Positions 39,901 to 45,663 of a stretch of DNA of 64,000 nucleotides are shown here, in pieces. The position numbers and the translations under genes were made by a program. Source of the stretch: Marinimicrobium hydrolyticum (GTDB lineage: Bacteria > Pseudomonadota > Gammaproteobacteria > Pseudomonadales > Cellvibrionaceae); assembly GCF_030848505.1 (NCBI RefSeq), contig NZ_JAVDDU010000006.1:145695-209694 (forward strand). Direction: 5' to 3'. The notes beneath the pieces are model-generated. The model worked only from the letters and a program-made list of their open reading frames with translations. It ran no database searches and was not told where the DNA came from. Numbering within the stretch: the stretch's first letter is position 1; each line of letters begins with the position of its first letter.

Positions 39901-40843
39901 GGGTGATCCAACCGCTACGAGGCAGATCGATCAACAAGGCGTTGGTTTCATCACCGCCCATAATCTCCGTTAAATGGCGCACGGACAGACCGGTATCGTA
40001 CGGCGCATCCGCCAGCGCCAGCGTGCTGGTGGTTGGGAACTGCGCGCTCAGCAGTTGCCCTTCAAGCGCTTCGGCATCGTTGATCGAGCGCTGGGCAAGC
40101 GCGGTACCCAATCGATGATCGGGAACGAAAACAGCGGGCTTATTGCCATTGACCGCCGCGCCATAAAAACCCTCGACGGCCTGCAGTTCGGCCGAAACAA
40201 TATCCGAGAGCCGAAACAGCTCCGGCGCTTGGCTGGAGGTCTGCAGATCCGGCAGCAGCTCGACGCTGGGCGCGCCGTGGAAAATCACCCGCTCGACATC
40301 GCTTAAAAGACGCTGGCGGCGCTGCACAATGAACGCCTGATCGCGGTACGCGCCGCGGTAGTGAATTTGCCCGTTCGGTTGTTTGGCGGCCTGCGCGTTG
40401 TTGTCCAGGTAGTCCCACAGACTGACCGCCACGGCCGAGGGCATGGGGCCGGCGTAGCGATTCAATCCCTCAGTCTCGGTAGCCTGTTGGTTGTTCAGCA
40501 GATACTCCATGCCGGGGTTGCGCTCCGCCGGCGCGACAATCGGTTGGGGGTTTAAGAACTGCTCGGTCATATCGATCTGCGCGAAATCCACTTGGCGCAT
40601 CTGCAACCCGGGAAACACTTGGGATTGGAGCTGGCGCATATTCAGGTTTGAGGCCTGAATAACAAAACTGCCGTCGCGGGTCAGTGTGAATCCAATCGCC
40701 TGCAGCGACGCTTCATAGGAGGGCTCGACACCCTTGATGACGACCAGGCGGCCCGCTTGGGGGTGGTTGACCGAAAACGCGCGAACATTTTCCTGTGTGC
40801 GTGCGTTGTGGGCGGTGAAATCAATCCAGGGCAGTGTTGCCAT
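24869..40843 (-). CDS. Giant polyvalent protein (about 5,324 aa) with C-terminal DNA methyltransferase and SF2 helicase modules
   Basis: Start chosen at ATG 40843, with GGAGAG 7 bases upstream. Residues 1 to ~3,550 are a chain of small globular segments joined by acidic Ala/Glu/Thr/Pro linkers, typical of phage and conjugative polyvalent proteins. A Gly/Ala/Arg/Asp-rich linker (~3,540-3,660) follows. An N6-adenine-type methyltransferase has motif I 'LVEPAAGTGHFLGDAP' (~3,780) and motif IV NPPY (~3,841). A helicase of the Snf2/SF2 kind has Walker A HEAGGGKT (~4,470), a DEGH box (~4,630) and a motif VI-like 'EQRNKRAVRQG' (~4,980). A charged coil ends the protein. The closest known architecture is phage P1 DarB and related DNA-protection proteins, which ride with DNA into the recipient and block restriction. 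That role is inferred. A separate small gene is encoded within the linker. Confidence 0.85.
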   Translation of the reverse strand: MATLPWIDFTAHNARTQENVRAFSVNHPQAGRLVVIKGVEPSYEASLQAIGFTLTRDGSFVIQASNLNMRQLQSQVFPGLQMRQVDFAQIDMTEQFLNPQPIVAPAERNPGMEYLLNNQQATETEGLNRYAGPMPSAVAVSLWDYLDNNAQAAKQPNGQIHYRGAYRDQAFIVQRRQRLLSDVERVIFHGAPSVELLPDLQTSSQAPELFRLSDIVSAELQAVEGFYGAAVNGNKPAVFVPDHRLGTALAQRSINDAEALEGQLLSAQFPTTSTLALADAPYDTGLSVRHLTEIMGGDETNALLIDLPRSGWITLPESENNPASSPNARINASVLSELPGLMVSAENRGFTAVAYYREEPLSAELPASTYVSSDSVALYVRALPRTEVQIQRQVALVNQNRVPDGYTIEYGQGQREGTIRLVFDQTGEAVSENGNVWFNSLEQAVAALSLPHNQPFQAPNEEEINAALDEAFASEPSSSEIPAEAPETTPAVTDPALDPERVRRMAQGANQREERERQQREEWHKDSEQRLEAIEARQPTWQDFEGVQVMRIGEEPFVAVPATGRVNSRRFDIIDIRDRTEPVTQLKKSEVSGWLYQAGADFAEGETTSAPTASLTAESATQDIERHLQTVRLHAETAIVKTPEDRAAYLSEHRGQMIQALQEIRHLSTALREMGESPDALLNGRIPDLVVLEDPVLTEVMDTVLDEDVSLELDTLSADQANRAALEATEDKPDAISAPATESVLGEDALIELSQSAAYDEAGISLETSAGGKGLDVYYTRGGTNLVGHAQRFQRSSIITGILTHRAHPTDPTPTLIQQYRERDDLPLALRQVIDEAYAGRIDDVIQLLGKAGYSNINEATDGQGIAITVNTQTGSAGTDKLLTGVEWVVGETTFFDDLELTVDELAESIRDTAAAMEQAQADTALEGEENAVFDSTWPKNPESYSIEHFDGIEPAQEALLRGDIIDVYGEEVYVRPSSFGWVIKTRSEGATVTKGGDPRGGGHSRSEAVESASEMWQYLPHFRNAPAAETVVETETEAETEQAEQAESTNPPEASVSATENRLIAQANEQVPVFALATEAIDLAQASLDSLVKPTNADQGTLDAYHARKNQWLDTIEVFESTLISGIDPFEMIDRGDLPGKIRTRFEERFAELSPEQMGEHALQARREIVERLRSQPVSDDADAVAEAKAEATSLNERETDGFIPFGSIRSARNHIENNALQDSHQALETDEGAVVRPRIHPGFDINSPAELPGDVNCKSRKEAAQVLATEPERYSHLVKRGSQWLVRQHNTGVLLVRDSQAKAHLYDVWTTPEGLVVSGYPGVTDRHGPPEVKVEREDIRSLIEAMQEAPQLEHELVQAHQAQQQENIAQRTDELAQQQQQYAEQEQALGGIRLQELGALDLESTKRRFQRLKKAGEDTRPVERTLRALRQSIFEAEEAMVAAFEQRDPSVFEPYKELFPLAAKRLADMPGVDEKAPSNHDEAQTEDAQAGEAPASVPAAENTDEPESDELPVMVDGINGREIDLTPAQLGTLKESLALAQTDAMQGKQLTFFRMTGDSFYVGVRRENGKPISVTEVEPSGRPRRSDPGYLLFGFDDQRQELITREQFNRRVQEGLVPAPSEEPEPVAELVGEENETTVSEAEPSNVAPAPLPPMDDLFSAPAAEPAAEPQNEQPATAGNTLVIEPGANEKQFIVSGSALVQPGIREELEARGGRYVKKYAGYRFNAKEENSVRWWLKEKMENAQLQLDERIRTPFELSEGARLPSGKVIKKLEFSSVLGTVRLEYGALNDGSDIIRIDTDISGLELAEKVTVTNAEQLERELSLALQTEQSEPTIEPVATVEPVTPSEEPQESERDAPALRVIAGDQAPAELVNDAAGEAPREHQERMRTLRGKAVSPLGKNTDGVSIYADKDGLRYSLDSSGNLREETAVLGANAQALPPQERDEHFMLASELVNDASQAGDNIVPLFASEEPEAEPISDEVREQASNILQQIGYDREFAKMHLQAYVAVKDYAAEHPQEDLSKDFTFRRLQQELNKVEHTMAGHMRAAGYQPKPQVFEYFRNRLDEMHEKVSSAVEAIVEVATVKSISELPGLTSSDVKHITREQAQALAPSWLYERLKKMPQPYRSLMIAKAYGDETEIEAMLEVVDSQDEEAREVFSEHFEQKYAKHRALVELPDRIRELSEFIETTRDDNSPIPRTIAEKEVRELRARLAQAQFDVDAVPIDDEDKTTYRSHYSSEDAAQAAAERHGMSVEAAYLFNERVSEAISLDARRAYMATEEVAVGQDMPDALRALPGVSDDLVVQTSIETGRSSHRIPWGAGHVTVGFPTRNEDREGYSVYFSYTSGHRDYDVNELQEYATLPSAETLARDTAALLMRYQVASIDINKAPEFGAKRDSLAEGDTYSLTECAKRVRTDLKEAINAGVLPKGLKVSVSKANNLSPQITAVPEGFPIINPDYVAYIAENPHDHFNQPSRYTHEAMALVEAVKRYTNAYNSDKSDIMVDIHNRLYSGHISISYDLTQQAQAEIQAAQIPESLELKNRVYPLLAPDVFKDLHRLHDMGFVYLEGRETPLTLDPQDPSENGNGFSDHLGRGVDVEGLDPMFVLAVNRLRGAYQQLGKPFYRAEIEAAEQPEEESPVTASEAEDNDLSLVREAIEALEITESIEARHSAQFELAPKFSSLPALELRIDPGIATVVNGPTPIATIDTDAPGWDVLSLTDDARTLLRAVADDRYSVRSKQRRTIETTTDGQQIQAQYPEAVQAQRIHDELFQAVVSANMDPTPIPSVTTFGAHFVGAKRGEDGLWDAVLATSTVAGDHKGVIIEGSGFASYEQALAGVAKRYEDHAKHAYRHNQAPGMCDAISVLTYLEKHIEENDGQYQAQLLDDQLRAIARKGGVALIRHYEQLVTEQGATPSDSDILSRRTITLIPASERNDSTQIELAQLASGHYVFGADIALPDGKRISLPTSAENELYTGPEKAAGAFLTTINDLAPSMLDACAEALYNQVPIAATADHEMPDIDQSKASKLAAELTERIEQLNEQIRQGDFQDPAIQELVGMRDGLEVQREGCYAVEIHAFLRNHPAATLELAPQHIAQSVSQYQLVRRAYNEQRIVEEQDGSLDSQQLRQQWLEATSMDSTHEVTAKGIAPRADLALPENIGELQVIERYRNSGSEPIYLIDTGDLDANLAQVLVNAARLSGGLEVDRELIFSDLDSLEKFVEQNALEYRIQTETLDEPQYNTQVANANLEPWQIQELHTAGYIQTEQAHAWVILAEDDVSVRVEFYRGVDGTTVDAQVKFAGPNFRREAFLSALPAQITAAEITDKLNAELLPATKGKVIAPALAPTISTISGEKACAMVLAAGMNIEQRSDPNMWVISGDTFARRHTLYNLGGKYYSPERGKAIWVFRENPVLRLGAALAGQVTSQEAVQTQENGYILRVGTNGNDNHFVTRAYPEALGPDAALIVTSSSSLSQARTGTLTPILEPERLDKLFAQANAQREQAVEHRGDAEAAPQAPAQENNTVNQAATDTPKETSNAQTNDRPADRTAGIPAAGNAAGAGQRQPRMDSGAGADVPADVAGQGRGADRAGSRPSGRPVSGQQERTVDDHGSPAAADTVPRSAQRDDGRTLRDAEPRELFDFRGSQPDGQLDDNARGEYTLAALDTLLTLREHKRSPTPEERQALARFVGLGAKQFNGKNDGVFVGRWNNRYESLNDRIAGCMKRFLDSERNSLQSTVLTAFYTPADIRQFMWQGLERLGVNDQLKRLDLVEPAAGTGHFLGDAPDFVRNGARIQAIEIDPVTAEIAQHLYPEAQIINKPFQDVQFPANSKDVFIGNPPYSDVRTYNPASGKREVIHDLFLRESIKATRPGGIVAFVTSSGTMDKANDEMRAYVASHADLVHAVRLPTSAFNEAGTEVMTDILFFRKRLPQERPQAKNWVNTTSREFTLKDETVELPVNQYFVDNPQNVIGELKAVSGRFGPSLSCSYNGDLSRALSDQLSNLPEGVFNPQRSLTARVDAGIATDTAEEVGEELMEQHRIGSWYLDDSDEVRLIQYDGSQAKYFSEAVKLNSKQAVIAKDYIGLRDLAKSLVEAESAPEGRVPDDELVRLREQVNESYDRFVQAHGPVNRKVTLRLLQADPDAYFVAALENYDKELDQAEKADILKHRVIRPEITAAILTPEDALYASMSTYGHVDPEFVEQALSRPWDEVEAELGEAIFLDPESGKYTTPSVYLSGDVIHKREVAERALIDNPALERNIEALKAAQPKTIPVTDIHVKLGATWLPEDLVQDFARTLVNAKAYPHNERLTVNFNDLLKEWQVKATDALRRDRSTEFTIEHGTEDVPFHKLLLHSLTQTRPRVYVEDIDGNRVVSQERTQQACDKQVELEERFRSWVLEDNTRARKIQDAYNYRLNRFVRPEPDGRYLTFPGVTEELKGRPFAFDSHQLGVIERALTSPYGTLLAHEAGGGKTISTTAIAIKHKQLGLAKKPMIAVPNHMLVQYTKEALDLYPNARILTVTPDDLTKQGRALFAQKCRLNDWDLVICTHSQYQRMSMPPEYVQRDIDRQLDELETMLIESDDRITTKELERKKKTLNEKLKEINAKIEAGSDDVDFTELGVDFVGYDEGHYLKNMDLPTKNRGLPGINSRDAVRSRDSLMKFDWIRETRGDGKGVLLATGTPLSNTVGEIMVMMRYLAPELLERAGIHNLDQFIANYGHIQTHLELTADGSSYQTKERLSGFRNIPELMRLFTQVADIKMGDQLNIKRPNENRVTHVTELTPQQQLFMDWLGHRARGIKNKVVKPTEDNMLNIYTDLRKSGVDMRLIHHKLDDHPKSKINELVETFYQRWKDGSDNLDTQLVFLDFLRQSTKVKTGTTPDGRPKFKTVENLHLYKDIKNKLVAKGVPAKEIAFIHDAKTDEDKEQLFERMRSGKVRLTLASTEKMGVGTNVQTRLKDLYHVSLPMRSTDMEQRNKRAVRQGNTHDEVNLHFPVTRGSGDLVSLQMLDRKEKMVRQVMECDFENMLRSFDDDCDPSYEELMALTTNNPIIKEKIETDTRVEELQRKRRGHEHSTFNARSKLAHLEHSEMVYLHEQLEGVEILKATVGDVPEEFEMTINGETLTKYAHVGAETHRAWNRMSAYQNEKELGDFHGLPIKLITDKDYGAFLVAETPGKDKNIAVRVTESLSGFPKNLVEKIKERCASADLFQERIDSVNQQIDHLKQLSEAPYPHQEELDKLLVRQKELNTEFSKWESENKPEVKQEGWMHPFEILLKKLNGEDVSQEESMGALNYEQIQEALAAEHEDEPNQEKEDQGPNLTLV
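29878..30219 (-). CDS. Nested +1-frame gene (113 aa) inside the giant gene
   Basis: On the same strand as the giant gene but one base out of phase. The ATG at 30219 is preceded by AAGGAG with a 7-base spacer, an ideal ribosome site. The product (MHKRMIDLPIEPQGFQQLEML...DPSQTVN) has ordinary globular composition: LQVLVNANPEWTQAQEPMFL, an amphipathic helix KAEELIEQAADRADARF, and DHQQLQTLCREARNETMAEL. Over the same bases the giant protein is a low-complexity Gly/Ala/Arg/Asp linker, which suggests that the +1 frame is the one under protein-level constraint. No signal peptide or membrane segment and no family recognised. An upstream extension of the frame to 30309 is rejected because it lacks a ribosome site and is Pro/Arg-rich. 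Confidence 0.7.
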   Translation of the reverse strand: MHKRMIDLPIEPQGFQQLEMLQVLVNANPEWTQAQEPMFLQMWLVKAEELIEQAADRADARFRDSKSAPLTIMDHQQLQTLCREARNETMAELSETPSLVNCLISEDPSQTVN

Positions 40844-40858
40844 TGTGTTGCTCTCCAA

Positions 40859-43800
40859 TTAGCGAACCATTGCAGGACTGTGCTCAGTCGGCTGCTGTTG
40901 GTATTGGGCGGAATGCTGGCGAGCCTCACGGCTCAAATCGTAGTTGTTCAGATCCGGGTCGTGCGGGCGAGAGGCGCCGGGATCGGTGGCCATGGCTCGG
41001 CGGGTCATTGCCCGCAGATCAAAGCTGTCCCAGTCAAAATGCACATCGCTCGCCATCTGCTCATCGGTGGCGCGCTCAATGCGCAGATTCATCCGATCAA
41101 ACACCCGGTCCACGGTGGGGTATTCAGGGTCACGCTCGGCCTTGGCCAGTGCGTAGGCGGTGACGAGCTTGGCGTTGGTGTAGGCTTCGCCGGGGCGGTA
41201 AAGCCCGGTTTTATGCAATTGCATGGCGATCAGCCGCTCGTGTCTCTCGGCCTGATAAAGGTTGTTGGGGTCGGCCTGCTCGTAACCGGCCAGAAGCTCG
41301 GCGTACATTTCCTTGGCCGCCGGCGATAGCGGCTCACCGAGATCTTCCGCCGCCGCGTACGTGTTTCGCAGCCAGCCCTTAACGGTATTGAACACGCCGT
41401 GCATCCCTTGCGGGGTATTGCGACCGTTTTCAACTTCGCGCATGTACAGCTCAAAACCGCGCGCAAATTTTTCATGCTCTGCACGTTCGACTTGCTGAAG
41501 ATTGTCCACTTCAAGGTACTCACAGATCTGGCGCTGCAGGCGATCCGGGGTGCGATCGCGGGAGGTTTTAATCTCCATGTCCAAAAACAGGTGCGCCCCT
41601 TCGTGCAAAAAACTGCTCCGATCGGCCGCCTGGGTGAGTCGAAGCAGCGACTGACCGGGTAAAAGAGTTACGCTGGCCACGGGACTCATGGCCATTTTTG
41701 CCGCAAGTTCCTGATGTCCGTCGTCTGGTTGAATCACCAACTTCGAGCGAAACCTGGCGGGCATTTCCGGCGCCGTTTCCAAGCGCTGCTGTTCGGTCAT
41801 ATTCAGTCGTTGCTCGGTCAAGCGTGCTTCTCGTTCGCCATACACGTCGAAGTACAGAGCTTTAACAAAGTCTTTTACGGCAGGGTCATCTCTTTGGGTA
41901 AAAGCCGTATCAATATGGCCGAGTTCGCGCCGAATCAGCTGCGCCTCTTTTTCGTAACGATCGGAGGCCTCGGACATCTGCTCAACGTGGATTAGGCGCT
42001 TATTGAGCGCTGCGGATCGCTCTTCGAGCGCCTGGAAGTAAGCATGGTGCATCCACTTAGCGTTCGAGCCACGGCTAAACTGTTCGCGGTATTGAATGGC
42101 GTGTTGGATTTCGTGCAGCAAGGTCGTTGTGGCTTCCTCGGCGGTCCTGCCTTGAGCCTCGAAGTCACCGAGTTGATCGTAGTTGCGTGTCGTGCCGGGA
42201 TCAAAAGAAGCGCCTGCGGGCAGCTCATTCGGGTCCACTCGAACATCGACTAAGGCGTTGGCTAAATCGGGGTAGGCCGCGAACAGCTCCGGGTGATCCA
42301 ATATATCCGCGAGGCGGCCAGCGAACCCGTGCGAATCTCGGCTAACAAGACGCAATTGATCGGTTTTCAGACGCGCTTGGTCATCGCTGATTTCAAACCG
42401 CCACTTATCATCCTGGCCTTTAAACCAACCGGTTTTTTGGCGAACGGCTTCGCTGTCGTGCCCTTCGTTCGTAAACTGCATAGCCGCTGCGAGCGCCACC
42501 TGGTTGGCGGTCACCGCCCGGCGCCCGGCGAACTGAAACAGCGCGCCCTCTTCGCTGAGTGTTTCGTCTACCCACATGGGCGGACGGGGGCGGGGCTGTT
42601 TTGGATCAGGTACACGCAGTGTGGCTTGTTCACTGCGAAGCGCGCTTTGGTAGAGCCGGTCACGCAAAAAATCCAGCCGCTGCGCCTTGCTTTCGTAGGC
42701 ATCGCGGGCCATGTCAATTACTTGCTCGTCGGAAAAGGGCTCGTGTACGCCAGCGCTACCGTACTGATCGATGGTGTCGCGAAGCGCGTCTACAAACTGC
42801 GCCTCATCGTCAAATTGGGGGGTATACCGAGTGTTTTGGCTTGGATCGACGTACTGGTGCAAGTACAGAGTCGCCAGTAACTCGTCGAGCTGGGCGTGAT
42901 CGAAATTGCTGTCATTGTCGCTCTCATCGAGCTCCAGGGTTTCTTCGTACTCCTGCAAGCCCGTTTCAATGCGCTCCAGCAACTCTTCGAGTTTCACATC
43001 CAGCTCTTCAGCGCGATCAAGGTCATCGGCTTCATACGCCTCATTGACCGCCTGAATGTGACCCAAAACTTCCTCTTCCAGAGTTTCATATTGAGGCGCT
43101 GGCGATTCCGAAGGGTCCACCGCCGCCGGGGTTGAGGCGTCCAACTCATTGGCGGCGACCGGCGCTGGCGCTTCAGCCGCTTCCAACGCCTGGCGCACAG
43201 TGGTTACTGCCTGGGCACCATGGGGGAGCTCCACCCCCAGCGCTCGCTCGAACCAAGCCTCGATACCGGCTTGATCGTCTTTCTCAATAAGCGGCCGCCA
43301 CTCATCGAAAGCGTGCTCTGTGAGTGTGTGTGCGGCGAGCCGATAAGCTCGTGCCGCGTTGCGAAGCGTCGCGACCTGGGACTGTATGGCATTAACATTG
43401 GGGCGAATGAACCGACCGCCAAGTGGGGCCAGAAAGCCCGCCCGATCGTTAAACTCGGCTGAGCGCATCCGGCGCCGGCGATCTTGACCCAATTCATTCG
43501 ATTGTTTGGACAGCGATTCGGCTCGATCGAGCAGCACGCGTTGAGCACGCCCAACGGGTGTGAATGCGGTAGTGTTTTCTGGGGTCAGTTGTGAGGTGGC
43601 CGTTGTGTCGGCCGTGCCTCCAAGAAGGGGGTTAACGCTTTGTTGTAAGGGGAACGCCCATTCGCGTGGGATTTGTGGGGGTGGGGAAGGCTGTCCCCAA
43701 TCCTCTGGATCGGCGGACAGGCTGTAGAGTATACCGTTTAGGCGTTGGGTCCGGCCATGGCCAAGTTGCGCCAATAATTCGGATCTTTCTTCGCCTTTTG

Positions 43801-45658
43801 CGCGTAGGACGGTTTGTGTGAGAACCGCTCTTTCAAGCGTTGTTCGGCCAACTGTAATTCTTCGTCCCAGTTCGCTTTCTCCGGATGATTCCGGGCTCTG
43901 CGCAATAGATCGTCCATAGTCTCGCCGGGCGGCCGTGGCGATATCGTAAAAGTCTTGCCCTGTGTAGACATAGCCGGTTTCCTCATTAATAAATTGGTCC
44001 CTTTCGGGATTGTAGACCATATCGCTAATGTGCGGTACTTGAGCGAGAGTGGCTAAATAGCTGGCCTTAATCATCTCGTTCAGGTTGTGCTCATGCTCCC
44101 CTTCACGCCAGTCAAGCCCTGGAACGGCCTCTGAGCCTTCAAGCTGACGTGGATGAGGGGCTAGATGGGCCGTGGTGCCGAACTTCAAGGCACTGGAGAT
44201 CATGTTCTCAAGCCGCCGATGTACGGCGATATCACTCAGACCGGTAGGGTCGCCGATAAACTTGAGGCCGTTGTTGTGCGCGTACGCGGCAACCGCATTG
44301 TAAACGGTTTGCCCGAGTTCACCCTCTTCGAGTTTAAGCACGTCTATCCAGACGGCGTTATTACGCTGGGAGACGGTGATGGGCACCTCTCCACGACGGG
44401 TGTGCAGTTCTACATGCCATTGCTTTTGCGGGCTAAACTGCGCTTCGGATTGCTCCTCTGGCGCAATTTCAATCGGGGTGATATCGCCTAATTCCAGCCG
44501 CTCGGGCAGATTCAGCAACTCCGCGGCGATATCCTCAAACTCTTTGTGCTCCGAGCGTCCTAATTTGAAATGACGGTCATCGGAAGCAATCAGACTCCAA
44601 GCGGTCGCGACCGCACTGCTGGTCGCGAGGTCTGTATCAATATCGACAACTTTGGCGTCCGCCATACGGCGAATTATCTGATCCGCCGTTTCGGCTTTTT
44701 GTACTGGGCCTTGGCGTGCCGCCTTGTTGGCTTTGTGCAACAAGTTGGCGATATCGGCATTGTTGTAACGCGGAAGGCGAGTAAACCCGTTCTCTCGCCA
44801 CCACTGGCGCAGACCACCGTAGAGCACTTGCACACGGTTGTGGACCTTGGGCGACTCGGTTGCCCCTAAGTGGGCTAACAACTCTTCGGCGAGAATAGAT
44901 TCTCGATCTTTTTGATCCAGCGCCCCCAAAGCGCGCTGGTAACCCGACAAGTCTACGTTGTGCTCGCGACACAGCCGCTCAAAACCTTCATCACCCCCAA
45001 TGGCCCGATACAGCTCGCCCATATTGGCACGGTTCTCAAGCCCGTACATCGTGTGAAAACCAAAGTGCTGGTACAGCTCTTCGTTGATGGTTTGCTCAAG
45101 CTCTTCCGGGGTCGTGATCGCGGCCAGGTTGATGTAAACCTCGCCGCCGACATAACACCCTTTTACGGCCGTGATGGGGATCGCTTTTTCCAGTGCATCC
45201 ATCTGCACTTCAATGGGCATTTCATCGAAACTGTTGGCAAGACGTATGGGGGTGTCATGCTCCAGGCTGGCTTGAATTTTGTTAACCCGGGCTACCATAT
45301 CCGCCCGACGACGTTTTACACCGATCGCAACTTGTTGTTGCTCTGAAAGTGCGGCCGAGTGTGGGTTTTCATGCGCGGCGACGATCGTATTCAAGTGGCT
45401 GAGCGCTTCGTAGTAATCACTCGCAGGGACTCGGCTCATCGCTTCGCCCATATTTTCAGGGGCGCTCAAGTGGTCATAAATCCCCTTTAGCGTGACGGTT
45501 TGTTGCGTGCGAGTTAGGGCTTGGGCCGCATCGGAGACGACTCTCAACCAAGGGGTAGAGTTATCGTCCAGCGCATTAACGGGAACGCCTCGGTACTGCG
45601 GCACTGTGCCGGTACCGACGGTCTTTGTAATTGGCCCTGTCCAATCAGCTGCATTCAT
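40859..45658 (-). CDS. Large polyvalent protein (1,599 aa) with zincin-like metallopeptidase motifs
   Basis: Four modules can be seen. (1) Near residues 190-275, INEELYQHFGFHTMYGL followed by ILAEELLAHLG resembles the 'HEavGHfGLrg...EE.lAhl' zincin of polyvalent proteins, but the first metal His is missing. (2) Near 1,180, LLHEIQHAIQ is an intact HExxH. (3) Near 1,350, SSFLHEGAHLFLDM is a second intact HExxH, followed by 'HEKFARGFELYMREVENG', the usual Glu-containing partner segment in phage and conjugative-element zincins. (4) Acidic linkers between them. Such proteins are thought to be delivered with DNA and act in the recipient. The tail QQQPTEHSPAMVR fits the shared C-terminal pattern. 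The stop is 16 bp before the giant gene's ATG. A small +1-frame gene lies within it. Confidence 0.75.
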   Translation of the reverse strand: MNAADWTGPITKTVGTGTVPQYRGVPVNALDDNSTPWLRVVSDAAQALTRTQQTVTLKGIYDHLSAPENMGEAMSRVPASDYYEALSHLNTIVAAHENPHSAALSEQQQVAIGVKRRRADMVARVNKIQASLEHDTPIRLANSFDEMPIEVQMDALEKAIPITAVKGCYVGGEVYINLAAITTPEELEQTINEELYQHFGFHTMYGLENRANMGELYRAIGGDEGFERLCREHNVDLSGYQRALGALDQKDRESILAEELLAHLGATESPKVHNRVQVLYGGLRQWWRENGFTRLPRYNNADIANLLHKANKAARQGPVQKAETADQIIRRMADAKVVDIDTDLATSSAVATAWSLIASDDRHFKLGRSEHKEFEDIAAELLNLPERLELGDITPIEIAPEEQSEAQFSPQKQWHVELHTRRGEVPITVSQRNNAVWIDVLKLEEGELGQTVYNAVAAYAHNNGLKFIGDPTGLSDIAVHRRLENMISSALKFGTTAHLAPHPRQLEGSEAVPGLDWREGEHEHNLNEMIKASYLATLAQVPHISDMVYNPERDQFINEETGYVYTGQDFYDIATAARRDYGRSIAQSPESSGESELGRRITVGRTTLERAVLTQTVLRAKGEERSELLAQLGHGRTQRLNGILYSLSADPEDWGQPSPPPQIPREWAFPLQQSVNPLLGGTADTTATSQLTPENTTAFTPVGRAQRVLLDRAESLSKQSNELGQDRRRRMRSAEFNDRAGFLAPLGGRFIRPNVNAIQSQVATLRNAARAYRLAAHTLTEHAFDEWRPLIEKDDQAGIEAWFERALGVELPHGAQAVTTVRQALEAAEAPAPVAANELDASTPAAVDPSESPAPQYETLEEEVLGHIQAVNEAYEADDLDRAEELDVKLEELLERIETGLQEYEETLELDESDNDSNFDHAQLDELLATLYLHQYVDPSQNTRYTPQFDDEAQFVDALRDTIDQYGSAGVHEPFSDEQVIDMARDAYESKAQRLDFLRDRLYQSALRSEQATLRVPDPKQPRPRPPMWVDETLSEEGALFQFAGRRAVTANQVALAAAMQFTNEGHDSEAVRQKTGWFKGQDDKWRFEISDDQARLKTDQLRLVSRDSHGFAGRLADILDHPELFAAYPDLANALVDVRVDPNELPAGASFDPGTTRNYDQLGDFEAQGRTAEEATTTLLHEIQHAIQYREQFSRGSNAKWMHHAYFQALEERSAALNKRLIHVEQMSEASDRYEKEAQLIRRELGHIDTAFTQRDDPAVKDFVKALYFDVYGEREARLTEQRLNMTEQQRLETAPEMPARFRSKLVIQPDDGHQELAAKMAMSPVASVTLLPGQSLLRLTQAADRSSFLHEGAHLFLDMEIKTSRDRTPDRLQRQICEYLEVDNLQQVERAEHEKFARGFELYMREVENGRNTPQGMHGVFNTVKGWLRNTYAAAEDLGEPLSPAAKEMYAELLAGYEQADPNNLYQAERHERLIAMQLHKTGLYRPGEAYTNAKLVTAYALAKAERDPEYPTVDRVFDRMNLRIERATDEQMASDVHFDWDSFDLRAMTRRAMATDPGASRPHDPDLNNYDLSREARQHSAQYQQQPTEHSPAMVR
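43738..43971 (-). CDS. Nested +1-frame gene (77 aa) inside the 1,599-aa gene
   Basis: Same strand as its host, one base out of phase. The ATG at 43971 follows GAGG with a 9-base spacer; a Met five codons upstream lacks any ribosome site. The product is hydrophilic and looks like a normal small protein: TFTISPRPPGETMDDLLRRA, NWDEELQLAEQRLKERF and DPNYWRNLAMAGPNA, with two amphipathic helices. The host frame is also plausible here (GYVYTGQDFYDIATAARRD), so evidence is weaker than for the nested gene at 29878, but both use the same relative phase. Function unknown. Confidence 0.5.
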   Translation of the reverse strand: MSTQGKTFTISPRPPGETMDDLLRRARNHPEKANWDEELQLAEQRLKERFSHKPSYAQKAKKDPNYWRNLAMAGPNA

Positions 45659-45663
45659 AGCGC

